Made by a program: the position numbers and the translations under genes | Assembly: GCF_012843265.1 (NCBI RefSeq) | Contig: NZ_JABAIT010000016.1 | Location: 46,379-110,378 of the forward strand | DNA: 64,000 nt | Direction of reading: 5' to 3' | Source: Bacillus sp. DNRA2 | GTDB taxonomy: Bacteria > Bacillota > Bacilli > Bacillales > Cytobacillaceae | Shown: piece by piece, positions 8,386 to 16,526 of the stretch | How positions within the stretch are numbered: the first letter of the stretch is position 1 | Layout of the letters: each line of letters starts with the position of its first letter | Notes under the pieces: generated by a model | The model's input: only the letters and a program-made list of their open reading frames with translations | What the model was told of the DNA's origin: nothing | Databases searched by the model: none

Positions 8386-8411
8386 AAAAAGTTTACCTAG
8401 GGAAACTTTTT
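8386..8411. promoter_or_regulatory. MntR/DtxR-like palindrome upstream of the ZIP transporter gene
   Basis: Perfect arms AAAAAGTTT and AAACTTTTT around ACCTAGGG. The core TTTACCTAGGGAAAC resembles the B. subtilis MntR boxes I recall (TTTGCCTTAAGGAAAC type). It lies 168 bp upstream of the metal transporter gene, so manganese- or iron-dependent control is a reasonable inference. It is one base shorter than the classical MntR core. Confidence 0.45.
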
Positions 8412-8471
8412 TATCTAAGCACACGAAGAACATTGTGACTATGAGCATTAAAGGATAATGTTGACCTCGTG

Positions 8472-8499
8472 TAACATATGTTTCGAGTTGCATATGTTA
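8472..8499. promoter_or_regulatory. TAACATATG-N10-CATATGTTA inverted repeat
   Basis: Perfect 9-bp arms (8472-8480, 8491-8499) in the leader of the ZIP transporter gene. No U-tail of terminator type for the plus strand beyond an A-rich stretch. The AACATATG half resembles ArsR/SmtB-type operator halves, but no assignment is possible. Confidence 0.35.
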
Positions 8500-8578
8500 T
8501 AAAAAAACCAATTTTAAATAGGCATTGAAACTAAACTAAGCTTAGATTAATAAAAAATAGGAATGTGAGGGTGGAGAA

Positions 8579-9376
8579 GTGGAGAATGTCTTATTTGCGT
8601 TAGGGCTAACCCTTCTTGCGGGATTAGCTACTGGGATTGGAAGTGTTTTAGCCTTTTTTACATCCCACACTAATACAAAATTTCTATCATTAGCACTTGG
8701 TTTTTCAGCAGGAGTCATGATTTACGTTTCAATGATTGAAATATTTTCCAAAGCTAAGGTAGCTCTCGTATCTGATTTAGGGGAAGTACCCGGAAATTGG
8801 GTAACAGTGATTAGCTTTTTTGGGGGCATGCTCTTAATTGCTTTGATTGACAAATTCATTCCAAAGCAAGGAAATCCACATGAAGTTAAAAAAGTGGAGG
8901 AAATGAACAGTCCCTCTACTAGTCCTGACCTTTTAAAAATGGGCACCTTTACTGCGCTAGCAATTGGTATTCACAATTTTCCCGAAGGCATTGCCACCTT
9001 TGCTTCAGCGATTCAAGATCCAGGACTGGGAATTGCCATTGCTTTTGCGATAGCCATTCATAATATTCCAGAAGGAATTGCCGTTTCCGTACCGATTTAT
9101 TTTGCTACAAAAAGTAAGAAAAAAGCTTTTAAACTATCATTCTTATCTGGCTTATCCGAACCAATTGGTGCTTTACTTGCCTATCTGGTTTTGATGCCTT
9201 TCTTAACTGATACGTTGTTTGGTATTATTTTTGCTGGAGTGGCAGGAATTATGGTGTTTATTTCACTGGATGAATTATTGCCAGCTGCCAAGAAATACGA
9301 TGAAGCACATACCTCGATTTACGGCCTTGTTGGTGGAATGGCTGTGATGGCTGTAAGCCTACTATTATTTATTTAA
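8579..9376 (+). CDS. ZIP-family divalent metal transporter (ZupT-like)
   Basis: 265 residues with eight predicted membrane segments, the ZIP arrangement with a charged cytosolic loop in the middle. Metal-binding helices are recognisable: 'GIHNFPEGIATF' and 'AIHNIPEGIAVSVP', the HNxPEG signature pair of ZupT. Known role: uptake of Zn, Fe or Mn across the plasma membrane. Start is GTG 8579 with GAGGGTG upstream. Monocistronic; the upstream MntR-like palindrome suggests metal-repressed expression. Which metal it carries cannot be told from sequence. Confidence 0.88.
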   Translation: MENVLFALGLTLLAGLATGIGSVLAFFTSHTNTKFLSLALGFSAGVMIYVSMIEIFSKAKVALVSDLGEVPGNWVTVISFFGGMLLIALIDKFIPKQGNPHEVKKVEEMNSPSTSPDLLKMGTFTALAIGIHNFPEGIATFASAIQDPGLGIAIAFAIAIHNIPEGIAVSVPIYFATKSKKKAFKLSFLSGLSEPIGALLAYLVLMPFLTDTLFGIIFAGVAGIMVFISLDELLPAAKKYDEAHTSIYGLVGGMAVMAVSLLLFI

Positions 9377-9383
9377 CATTCTT

Positions 9384-9580
9384 AAACAAAGGCTGTGTTA
9401 AACATGAATGTTGATTTCCGCTGCAGGCACTTCGCTTTCCGCGGGGCTAGTTGGGAGCCTCCTCGGCGCATTCGCGCCTGTGGGGTCTCCCATACCAGCT
9501 ACTCCCGCAGGAGTCTTCGTGCCTTCCGCTCCAATCAACTTGAGAAAAATCAACACTAAGCTTTAACACAGCCTAAACAA
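9384..9580. repeat. MITE-like repeat, copy 1 (intact, with target duplication)
   Basis: A 185-bp element (9390-9574) bounded by perfect 13-bp terminal inverted repeats AGGCTGTGTTAAA / TTTAACACAGCCT and by a 6-bp direct duplication AAACAA (9384-9389 and 9575-9580). The interior is much richer in GC than the surroundings and itself imperfectly palindromic. The core recurs, inverted, at 58395-58567 and, truncated, at 63860-63901. No coding capacity. It sits between convergent genes. A non-autonomous transposable element is the best reading. Confidence 0.8.
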
Positions 9581-9587
9581 AAAAAAT

Positions 9588-9618
9588 GGAAAGGAGCTAA
9601 TTATTCAAGCTCCTTTCC
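9588..9618 (-). terminator. Terminator of the ModE-like gene, containing its stop codon
   Basis: Perfect 11-bp stem GGAAAGGAGCT / AGCTCCTTTCC; on the minus strand a run of eight T follows. The stop codon of the regulator gene lies in the loop. Confidence 0.85.
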
Positions 9619-9996
9619 TTGACTTTTTGTGTCACTCTGTTGATTTAGATGGCTTAAAAGATGTTTCTCAAATAGTGTGTCCACTTCAGCTTGTGCTTCT
9701 TTTTGAAATAATCTATAGCGATGGAGCAATTCTTTCCCTGCAGGTGACAATATCGTTCCTTTCTGCCGATTACCTTGCTGTCGCTCCACCAACTGCATGT
9801 TTAAGCGCTCTTCCGTAGCAGTTACCTTCCCCCATGCTGCACGATATGACATTCCTAACGCCGCAGCTGCTTGATTCATTGAACCTGTTCTTTCAATTTC
9901 CTCAAACAAACGAATTCTTCCGAGTCCAAAAATTACTTCATCGTTAAGTTCGATCCATATTTTTGACTTCACCGTAAATTGTTGTTTACTGCTCAA
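9601..9996 (-). CDS. ModE-like winged-helix regulator (LysR-type N-terminal domain only)
   Basis: 131-residue DNA-binding protein of the ModE N-terminal family: 'RIRLFEEIERTGSMNQAAAALGMSYRAAWGKV' forms the winged helix, followed by 'LVERQQGNRQKGTILSPAGKELLHRY'. ModE of E. coli carries two C-terminal molybdate-binding (TOBE) domains; none is present here, so it may sense molybdate by another route or not at all. TTG 9994-9996 is the best start (AAAGGTGGGGAG 7 nt upstream). It lies two genes from an orphan modA whose promoter overlaps a palindrome, consistent with control of molybdate uptake. Confidence 0.8.
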   Translation of the reverse strand: MSSKQQFTVKSKIWIELNDEVIFGLGRIRLFEEIERTGSMNQAAAALGMSYRAAWGKVTATEERLNMQLVERQQGNRQKGTILSPAGKELLHRYRLFQKEAQAEVDTLFEKHLLSHLNQQSDTKSQGKELE

Positions 9997-10185
9997 GTAC
10001 TCCCCACCTTTCAAATATTCATTATGTTCAAAACACTATTTATCAAATGTAAGTAATCAATTAACTATAACTAAATTATACTAAGATTATTTATATAAAA
10101 CCATGCTTTTCATTTATACATTCCCCCACAATGGACGTTGAGGACTTTCACACCTTAGTGCGAAGCGTTGCCAAACGCACATAAA

Positions 10186-10214
10186 GAGGGTGCTCATAGT
10201 ACATGAGCACCCTC
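10186..10214 (-). terminator. Terminator of the crotonase-family gene
   Basis: 12-bp stem GAGGGTGCTCAT / ATGAGCACCCTC with a 5-nt loop; a short T-rich tail follows on the minus strand. Confidence 0.75.
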
Positions 10215-10240
10215 CATCTATTTATTAGTATTCAATTTTA

Positions 10241-11026
10241 TTAAAGAACTGGTTTTTTTGTATCGTTCCAAACAGGTTTCCTTTTTTCTAAGAATGCTCT
10301 GATCCCCTCTTGTGCATCTGGATGTTTCGTATTAAGCGAAATCACTTCGGTTGCATAATTTAAAGCTTGGAAATCTTCCATATTGATTTGCTGATAGAAT
10401 TGACGCTTTCCTAATTCAATAATATTCAGGCTCTGCTTCGTGATATCTTTCGCAAGCCGCTCAGTTTCTACATCTAATAGTTCTACTGGAACCACTTTAT
10501 TAACTAGGCCATGCTGTAACGCTTCTTCAGCAGACATAAAATTCCCAGTGAATAATAGTTCAACTGCCTTTTTTCGACCAATATTCCGACTTAAAAAGAC
10601 TGCAGGCGTACTGCAGAATAACCCACTATTAATACCTGGAGTGGCAAATTTCGCTTCATCACTGGCAATCGCCATATCACTGGCTGCAACCAATTGACAG
10701 CCTGCTGCCACAGCAGCTTTACGAACTTTAGAAATCACAAGCTGTGGAATTTCTCGCATCGTTCTCATAACGACCTGACAGGTTTGAAAAAGCTGTAATA
10801 CTTCTGTTTCAGTTTTCGCTTCAATCTCTCTTAAGCTGTGCCCGGCACAAAATACTTTTTCGGATCCCTCAATTACCACAACTTTTACTTCTCTTTTAGC
10901 TGCTATTTCTTTCAATAACATATCCAATTCTTCTAAAAGTGTCATTGATAACGTATTAAATTCTAATGGATTATCCAATGTAATATAAGCAATATCCTCT
11001 GTTTGTCTAAAAGCTAAAAATTCCAT
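10241..11026 (-). CDS. Enoyl-CoA hydratase/isomerase family protein (ECHDC3-like) lacking both catalytic Glu
   Basis: 261-residue crotonase-fold protein. The oxyanion-hole region 'FCAGHSLREIE' is present. At the first catalytic Glu position of hydratases (GGGCEL) it reads AAGCQL. At the second, 'TPGINSGLF' has no Glu where PExxLG is expected. It should bind acyl-CoA but is unlikely to be a classical hydratase; isomerase, hydrolase or ligand-binding roles remain open. ATG follows AAGGAGTGGAGAA. It is monocistronic between the ModE-like gene and the divergent modA, with no obvious partner. Confidence 0.8.
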   Translation of the reverse strand: MEFLAFRQTEDIAYITLDNPLEFNTLSMTLLEELDMLLKEIAAKREVKVVVIEGSEKVFCAGHSLREIEAKTETEVLQLFQTCQVVMRTMREIPQLVISKVRKAAVAAGCQLVAASDMAIASDEAKFATPGINSGLFCSTPAVFLSRNIGRKKAVELLFTGNFMSAEEALQHGLVNKVVPVELLDVETERLAKDITKQSLNIIELGKRQFYQQINMEDFQALNYATEVISLNTKHPDAQEGIRAFLEKRKPVWNDTKKPVL

Positions 11027-11153
11027 TTCTCCACTCCTTGGCTATTTTATAGTTGATAACTATATTTTGAATGTTCTGTAAATTCAGGTCAAGTAGAAAT
11101 AGAGATTATGTGATTTTTTTCAGTAGAATGGCCATTTTTTACGTTGGATCACC

Positions 11154-11193
11154 TTTAACTCAAAGTCTAATTAGTTATAATATGGTTTATAAC
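11154..11193 (+). promoter_or_regulatory. modA promoter with operator-like palindrome over the -10 box
   Basis: -35 candidate TTTAAC (11154-11159), 16-bp spacer, perfect -10 TATAAT (11176-11181). The -10 lies inside a perfect inverted repeat GTTATAA-TATGGT-TTATAAC (11174-11193), which resembles the TATA-rich arms of ModE operators. Binding here would block transcription (inference). Confidence 0.55.
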
Positions 11194-11211
11194 ATATAAA
11201 GGATGTTGATC

Positions 11212-12012
11212 ATGAACAAATACCTACCACTTCTATTTTCCTTTATGCTTATTTTACCATTAGCTACTGGATGTGCTGACACATTACCAAACAGCAAACA
11301 TGAAGGAAATGATGCACAGAAAGAACAGGTTGAATTAACCATTTCCGCCGCGGCAAGTTTACAAGATGCATTAAATGAAATCAAAACCAAGTTTGAAAAA
11401 GATCATTCAAATATTATGTTAACCTTTAACTACGGTGCTTCAGGGACCCTACAAACTCAAATTTCTCAAGGCGCTCCAGTTGATTTGTTTTTCTCTGCAG
11501 CAGAGGATAAATTTGATCAATTAATGGACAAGGGGTTAATCGATAAAGATGCTGGAATCGATCTTGTCGGCAATGAAATTGTTCTAGTTGTACCAAAAGA
11601 TTCCACTAAAGAAATGAACGATTTTAAAGACCTCACAAAAGCAGACAAAATTTCGATTGGGACACCTGAAACGGTTCCAGCTGGGCTATATGCAAAGGAG
11701 ACAATGGAAAATATCAAAGTCTGGGAAAATGTAGTGGATAAAATTGTTTTTGCAAAGGATGTTCGTCAAGTTCTCACTTATGTTGAAACAGGAAACGTCG
11801 ATGCTGGAATCGTTTATAAAACGGATGCAAAAACATCTGATAAAGTAAAAATTGTGGCGACAGCAGCTGAGGACACTCACACACCGATTATTTATCCAGT
11901 GGGAATCATAAATAAGACAAAACACATTGAAGAAGCTCAATTATTTTATGATTATCTTCAAAAGAAAGAATCATTGGAAATTCTTAAAAAATATGGTTTC
12001 AAAAGTCTTTAA
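11212..12012 (+). CDS. modA: Molybdate ABC transporter substrate-binding lipoprotein
   Basis: 266-residue ModA-type periplasmic-binding protein. Signal peptide with lipobox LATGC, then 'TISAAASLQDALNEI', 'LTFNYGASGTLQTQI', 'DLFFSAAEDKFDQL' and 'IVYKTDAKT', all ModA signatures for oxyanion binding. Known role: delivery of molybdate or tungstate to ModBC. ATG 11212 is chosen, with AAAGGA 8 nt upstream; another in-frame ATG at 11203 overlaps that site. No modB or modC follows: a terminator and the convergent bioA come next, so the permease must be elsewhere or be shared. Confidence 0.88.
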   Translation: MNKYLPLLFSFMLILPLATGCADTLPNSKHEGNDAQKEQVELTISAAASLQDALNEIKTKFEKDHSNIMLTFNYGASGTLQTQISQGAPVDLFFSAAEDKFDQLMDKGLIDKDAGIDLVGNEIVLVVPKDSTKEMNDFKDLTKADKISIGTPETVPAGLYAKETMENIKVWENVVDKIVFAKDVRQVLTYVETGNVDAGIVYKTDAKTSDKVKIVATAAEDTHTPIIYPVGIINKTKHIEEAQLFYDYLQKKESLEILKKYGFKSL

Positions 12013-12017
12013 TATAT

Positions 12018-12060
12018 CAAAAGACGAGCCCACCCTTCAGGGAAAACGGCTCGACTTTTG
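12018..12060. terminator. Bidirectional terminator between modA and bioA
   Basis: Stem CAAAAG-A-CGAGCC / GGCTCG-A-CTTTTG separating convergent genes. Confidence 0.8.
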
Positions 12061-12078
12061 ATTATTTCAATTTAGAAA

Positions 12079-13440
12079 CTAGTAAGTCGCAAAAAATTCC
12101 GTTATTGCATCGTTTGCTGTTTCAATCATGATCCTGATTTCTTCTTTTGTGATGACATATGGCGGCATAAAATATAGAATGTTGCCGAGCGGACGAAGCA
12201 GCAAACCCTTCTCTAGAGCGATTTTATAAATTTGATAACCCATCCTATCGCTACTTGGAAATGGTTCCTTCGTCACCTTATCCTTCACCAATTCAATCGC
12301 TCCAACCATCCCAGTTTGCCGATATTCTCCAACATATGGCAAATCACTAAATGCTGCAGAAGCCTGTTGCTTCATGAAAACACTCTTTGTTTGTATCTGT
12401 TCGATGATTTCTTCCTCTTCAAAAATCTTTAACACCTCAAGCGCGACCCGACAGGCCAAAGTATTGCCAGTGTAACTGTGAGAATGTAAAAACGCCTTCA
12501 TTGTTTGATAGTCATCATAAAATGCGTTGTAAACTTCATCCGTTGTTAACACTGCAGACAAAGGCAAATAGCCACCTGTTAAGCCTTTTGAAAGACACAT
12601 AAAATCCGGTGAAATCCCTGCTTGCTCGCAAGCAAACATCGTCCCCGTCCTGCCAAAACCAACTGCAATTTCATCGGCAATCAGATGAACATCGTATTGT
12701 ATACATAGTTCCTTTAATCCCTTCAGATAAGCAGGAGGATACATTTTCATGCCCGCCGCTGCTTGAATCAATGGTTCAATGATAACCGCTGATATTTCTT
12801 CATGATGCAACTTCATCTTTTCTTCGATAAAAGTAAGGCATTGTGTGCCGCAACGATCAGGTCGCTCATTAAATGGACATCTAAAACAATCTGGACCCTC
12901 GGCCCGGACCGTATTTAATAATAATGGTAGAAAAACCTCATTATAAAGACCCACTCCACCAACCGAAAGCGCACCAAGGGTCTCTCCATGATATGCATCA
13001 CTCAAAGCCAAAAATCTTGTTTTCTTCGGCTTATCGTTCTGCATGTGGTATTGAAAGCTCATTTTTAACGCTACTTCAATTGCGGATGAGCCGTTATCGG
13101 CAAAGAAAACCTTGTTTAGCCCAGCTGGCGTCATTTGCACTAATTTTTCTGCTAAAAAGATGGCTGGTTCATGTGTAAAATTGGCAAAGATTGCATGCTC
13201 CAATTGAAAGGCTTGCTTCGCTAGTGCTGTGCTTATCCGTTCATTACTATGACCAAATAAGTTCACCCACCACGAAGAAACTGCATCAAGATACTGCTTA
13301 CCATTTTCATCATACAAATATATGCCCTTCCCACTTTTAATAACGATGGGCGGAAATTCTTCATAATCTTTCATCTGCGAGCAAGGATGCCAAACATGAT
13401 CCAAATCTCGTTTTTGCAAATTAGAAATAGTCGAAATCAC
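12079..13440 (-). CDS. bioA: Adenosylmethionine-8-amino-7-oxononanoate aminotransferase (DAPA synthase)
   Basis: 453-residue class III PLP aminotransferase converting KAPA to DAPA in biotin synthesis. Visible: '[14 protein letters not shown]' and '[12 protein letters not shown]' typical of BioA, '[13 protein letters not shown]', '[16 protein letters not shown]' with the PLP-interacting Asp, and the Schiff-base Lys in '[14 protein letters not shown]'. Start is GTG whose GTGA overlaps the bioD stop, indicating translational coupling. Second gene of a bioD-bioA operon; other bio genes are not in the window. Whether the amino donor is SAM or lysine cannot be told by eye. Confidence 0.92.
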   Translation of the reverse strand: MISTISNLQKRDLDHVWHPCSQMKDYEEFPPIVIKSGKGIYLYDENGKQYLDAVSSWWVNLFGHSNERISTALAKQAFQLEHAIFANFTHEPAIFLAEKLVQMTPAGLNKVFFADNGSSAIEVALKMSFQYHMQNDKPKKTRFLALSDAYHGETLGALSVGGVGLYNEVFLPLLLNTVRAEGPDCFRCPFNERPDRCGTQCLTFIEEKMKLHHEEISAVIIEPLIQAAAGMKMYPPAYLKGLKELCIQYDVHLIADEIAVGFGRTGTMFACEQAGISPDFMCLSKGLTGGYLPLSAVLTTDEVYNAFYDDYQTMKAFLHSHSYTGNTLACRVALEVLKIFEEEEIIEQIQTKSVFMKQQASAAFSDLPYVGEYRQTGMVGAIELVKDKVTKEPFPSSDRMGYQIYKIALEKGLLLRPLGNILYFMPPYVITKEEIRIMIETANDAITEFFATY

Positions 13441-14126
13441 TGCTTCATCAGCCTTTCTATTAATGGTCCATCTAACAAAATTCCACCTAAACTAGCAACA
13501 TGACTCAACTTTGGAATCGTAAGTGAAGGTAGACTTGTTAACTGTTGAATGGCCCTTACATTATTAATCTCTAAATGTGTTCCGTGAAATCCATTAAAGA
13601 CAATTCCGGCAACTGCGATATCTCGATTTTTTAGAGCCTCAAGTGATAGCAAAGTGTGGTTGATTGTCCCTAACGTCGTCCGTGTCACTAATACAACTGG
13701 CAGCTGTGATTCTTGAATCAAGTCAATAAAACAATAATTCAGTTGCTCATCCAACGGAACGAATAGCCCGCCTGCACCTTCACAAATCACATAATCATAT
13801 TGCATCTTCAAATGATTGATATGGTTTAGAATGACGTCCTTACTAATCATTGCCCCATCTAAAAACGCTGCATAATGCGGGGATGCTGGCTCTTTAAAAG
13901 AATAACTATTTACGTGTTCTTCTACTAACCTAGTATTACTGTGAGCTTGATAGAACGCCGTATCAGGATAATAAGACTTAGAACCTTCGATGACAATACC
14001 TGATTGAACAGGCTTATACGGGATGACATTTTCACCCTTTCTCTGAAAAAACTCCATCATGGCAGCGGTAACCAATGTTTTTCCTACATCAGTATCAGTT
14101 CCGACTACCCAAAAATGTTGTGTCAT
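13437..14126 (-). CDS. bioD: Dethiobiotin synthetase
   Basis: 229-residue BioD: P-loop GTDTDVGKT near the N-terminus, 'YKPVQSG', '[13 protein letters not shown]' with the ATP-contacting acidic residues, and 'GIVFNGFHG'. It closes the ureido ring of dethiobiotin from DAPA, CO2 and ATP. ATG 14126 is preferred (GAAGGGA 10 nt upstream); a TTG two codons earlier is the alternative. First gene of bioDA, with two BirA-type operators upstream. Confidence 0.92.
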   Translation of the reverse strand: MTQHFWVVGTDTDVGKTLVTAAMMEFFQRKGENVIPYKPVQSGIVIEGSKSYYPDTAFYQAHSNTRLVEEHVNSYSFKEPASPHYAAFLDGAMISKDVILNHINHLKMQYDYVICEGAGGLFVPLDEQLNYCFIDLIQESQLPVVLVTRTTLGTINHTLLSLEALKNRDIAVAGIVFNGFHGTHLEINNVRAIQQLTSLPSLTIPKLSHVASLGGILLDGPLIERLMKQ

Positions 14127-14270
14127 TTGCAATAATTCCCTTCTACAAATATTTATTTTTTCAAAATATGAAATTTAAGCACCGATAACCCGGTTATTAC
14201 ATAAGTGCGGCAAATAATCCGCATAAGACGATGTTCCTTGTTTAGAAATAACCTATTACCCCTCTTTTAA

Positions 14271-14299
14271 TGTTAACTATTTTTAATATTTAGTTAACA
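14271..14299. promoter_or_regulatory. BirA-type operator 1
   Basis: TGTTAAC-N15-GTTAACA, the arms and spacing of Gram-positive BirA (biotin repressor) boxes. It lies 145 bp upstream of bioD. Confidence 0.75.
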
Positions 14300-14324
14300 A
14301 TTATTAGGGATTATTTTCTCATAC

Positions 14325-14351
14325 GTTAACCTATTTGTAAACATAGTTAAC
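14325..14351. promoter_or_regulatory. BirA-type operator 2
   Basis: GTTAAC-N15-GTTAAC followed by AAT, the same arm and spacer as operator 1, 25 bp away. It may act with it on bioDA or serve the divergent YczE-like gene. Confidence 0.65.
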
Positions 14352-14417
14352 AATTATACAATTAATAGAATAATAGGAAATTTTTGAATGGTTACATTCT
14401 TCTTCTTTATGATATAT

Positions 14418-14426
14418 TGGTATAAT
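14418..14426 (+). promoter_or_regulatory. Extended -10 promoter of the YczE-like gene
   Basis: TG-N-TATAAT, a perfect extended -10, 65 bp upstream of the ATG. Weak -35. Operator 2 lies about 70 bp further upstream, so direct blocking of this promoter by BirA is not obvious. Confidence 0.5.
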
Positions 14427-14490
14427 ACAAGATTGGTTTTAACAGTTCGGTGTTCCCCTTTTTGAAGTCTATATAGAAAGTGGAGTATAT

Positions 14491-15186
14491 ATGAAATATT
14501 TTCTTACCCGGTTACTACGTCTAATATTCGGACTTTTCTTATATTCACTTGGCATCGTCATTACGATGAATGCCAATATTGGTTATGCCCCATGGGATGT
14601 ACTTCATGTTGGGTTGGCCAAAACAATCGGTATGAGTATCGGAAACGTTTCCATAATAGCGGGAGTGTTGATTGGCGTGGTCACTGTACTATTTGGTGAA
14701 AAACTCGGAGTCGGCACGATTTTGAATATGGTGTTGATTGGGTTGTTTTTAGACATGCTAATTAGTATTGATATTATCCCAGTCGCAAGCAATTACGTGT
14801 TTGGAATCCTCATGGTCCTTGTAGGGTTGTATATTATTGCTTTAGCATCGTACTTTTACATAGGATCAGGGTTCGGAGCTGGTCCAAGGGATAGTTTAAT
14901 GGTGGCATTAACACGAAAAACAGGCTTACCAGTTGGGATTTGTCGCGGGACAATCGAGTTTTTAGCAGTCATTATCGGTTGGAAACTAGGAGGTATGGTT
15001 GGATTCGGAACAATCATATCAGCATTTATGATTGGATTTTGTGTTCAAACAACCTTTAAAATGCTAAAATTTGATCCTACAAAAGTGGAACACGAAACAA
15101 TGGATCATACATTTAACTTTCTGTTTAGCAATAAAAGCGAACTAAAACAACTAGAAAAACATAAAGATAACACGACTTCTCTTTAA
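14491..15186 (+). CDS. YczE/YyaS/YitT-family membrane protein
   Basis: 231-residue polytopic membrane protein of the YczE group. Visible: N-terminal 'RLIFGLFLYSLGIVITMNANIGYAPWDV'-type opening with the conserved NxGYAPWDVLH, and 'GSGFGAGPRDSLMV' in the second half, showing the internal duplication of the family. About five to six membrane spans, then a hydrophilic tail. Biochemical function is unknown for the family. It is divergent from bioDA across a region with two BirA-type operators, so a link with biotin or precursor transport is possible but unproven. ATG follows a GTGGAG ribosome site. Confidence 0.8.
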   Translation: MKYFLTRLLRLIFGLFLYSLGIVITMNANIGYAPWDVLHVGLAKTIGMSIGNVSIIAGVLIGVVTVLFGEKLGVGTILNMVLIGLFLDMLISIDIIPVASNYVFGILMVLVGLYIIALASYFYIGSGFGAGPRDSLMVALTRKTGLPVGICRGTIEFLAVIIGWKLGGMVGFGTIISAFMIGFCVQTTFKMLKFDPTKVEHETMDHTFNFLFSNKSELKQLEKHKDNTTSL

Positions 15187-15190
15187 AATA

Positions 15191-15221
15191 AAAATGGAGA
15201 CACTAATCGTCTCCATTTTTT
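15191..15221. terminator. Bidirectional terminator
   Basis: AAAATGGAGAC / GTCTCCATTTT with 7-nt loop and T-run, between convergent genes. The same stem recurs at 25326-25358. Confidence 0.85.
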
Positions 15222-15223
15222 AT

Positions 15224-16012
15224 TTAAAAACTACTGCTATAAAGACTCATCCACGTTTTAATTGCAGTTACAAAGATGATGGCCCCCATAATGTATTGCA
15301 GTGCCCTTGTATTTAATCTTTTTCCAGCATTAGCTCCCAATGGGGTTGCTATCAAGCTAGCGATTACCAAAATTAGTGAAGGCAAGACTTCCACTTGACC
15401 TGTAATAATCTTGCCTGAAACCGAACCAATTGAGGAAATAAAGGTAATAGCTAATGATGAAGCGATCGTCATCCTGGTTGGAATCTTTAGCACAACGAGC
15501 ATGATGGGTACTAAAAGAAACGCTCCCCCTGCCCCAACAATCCCTGCCGCTAATCCGACTATCAGTGAAAGCAAGGTCGCAAGCCATTTTTTAAAATTTA
15601 CCTGTTCAAACGATACATCATCAATTCCCCGTTTTGGAACAAACATCAGAGCTAGTGCAATGAAAGCTAAAATTCCATATACTAAATTTATTCCACTTTC
15701 CGACAAATGAGTTGATCCCAATCCACCTATGAAACTACCAATTAACACACTTATTCCCATATACGCAACAAGGGTTTTATTTAAATAGCCCCCTTTTCGG
15801 TAAGCCAACACCCCTGTTAACGTCGTAAACAAAACTTGTATTGCTGTAATTCCTGACACTTCGTGAGCCGTAAAAATACCAACTCCTAATGCAGCTGGAA
15901 TGTAAAGTAGCATCGGATAGTTAATAATTGCCCCACCAATTCCAATCATGCCAGAAATAAATGATCCCACAAATCCGATGAGGAAGATAGTTAACATAAA
16001 ACTAATATCCAT
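15224..16012 (-). CDS. TauE/SafE-family sulfite/anion exporter
   Basis: 262-residue membrane protein of the TauE/SafE (DUF81) family with about eight spans and the two repeated halves: N-terminal '[22 protein letters not shown]' region and internal '[19 protein letters not shown]', both carrying the G-x-GG-x-x-x-x-P signature. Known members export sulfite, sulfoacetate or related anions; the substrate here is unknown. ATG follows AAGAAGGATG. No sulfur genes are adjacent. Confidence 0.82.
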   Translation of the reverse strand: MDISFMLTIFLIGFVGSFISGMIGIGGAIINYPMLLYIPAALGVGIFTAHEVSGITAIQVLFTTLTGVLAYRKGGYLNKTLVAYMGISVLIGSFIGGLGSTHLSESGINLVYGILAFIALALMFVPKRGIDDVSFEQVNFKKWLATLLSLIVGLAAGIVGAGGAFLLVPIMLVVLKIPTRMTIASSLAITFISSIGSVSGKIITGQVEVLPSLILVIASLIATPLGANAGKRLNTRALQYIMGAIIFVTAIKTWMSLYSSSF

Positions 16013-16183
16013 TTATTCATCCTTCTTTATTAACTAATATCTTCTAATGATTCATTAATATTTGATTCCTACATAAATTATAACACTGAAGAAAACTATT
16101 AAAATATAATTGAATATTCTTCTAAATAACCTTATAATTCTCATTAGAATAGTTGGATTAAACCTAAAATGGAGGAAGAGCTT

Positions 16184-16354
16184 ATGTCGTTTTTAAATTT
16201 TCTTTTCAATGAAAAATGCCCGGTTTGTAAAAAGATATTAAATTCAAATGACACAATTAACTTTAGCGCAATAATCATAAAAGCTTGCCCTGACAATCAC
16301 TACTTAAAAGAATTTCATCCAGCGCTAGAAACGTATATTGAAAGTTACCAATAA
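16184..16354 (+). CDS. Small zinc-ribbon-like protein, function unknown
   Basis: 56-residue protein. 'EKCPVCKKIL' supplies a CxxC pair and a third Cys follows in 'IIKACPDNHY', suggesting a small metal-binding fold. ATG 16184 is chosen because GGAGGAAGAG lies directly upstream; a more upstream ATG overlaps that ribosome site. Not recognised as a named family; neighbours give no clue. Confidence 0.6.
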   Translation: MSFLNFLFNEKCPVCKKILNSNDTINFSAIIIKACPDNHYLKEFHPALETYIESYQ

Positions 16355-16526
16355 TGGTGGCTTTCCGCTCATGTAGGAAATACTCTACACTCCTTTTTTT
16401 CACTTCCTTCATAACTTCTTCATATGACTAATCAGTTTGCATTTTCAAGTTTTTTAGTTGGACAATTTGATTGCTTCATGCTTACTGAATAGGATATTTG
16501 AGATAAACAATAAGGGAGTGCTGTTT

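Larger units (their letters stand above)
8236..8578. other. Divergent intergenic region between gerB and the ZIP gene
   Basis: 343 bp, AT-rich. It holds the ribosome site and presumably the forespore promoter of the ger operon on the minus strand, and the two palindromes at 8386-8411 and 8472-8499 on the ZIP side. No small gene or riboswitch fold was recognised. Confidence 0.6.
14127..14490. other. bioDA / YczE-like divergent intergenic region
   Basis: 364 bp without a gene. It contains both BirA-type operators, the extended -10, and a short stem near 14178-14207 (GCAC..ATAACC / GGTTAT..GTGC) in the bioDA leader that lacks a U-tail. Confidence 0.6.

Noticed and set aside
9390..9574. Structured non-coding RNA or riboswitch
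   Set aside because: Perfect inverted ends, a target duplication and further copies without shared gene context indicate a transposable repeat.
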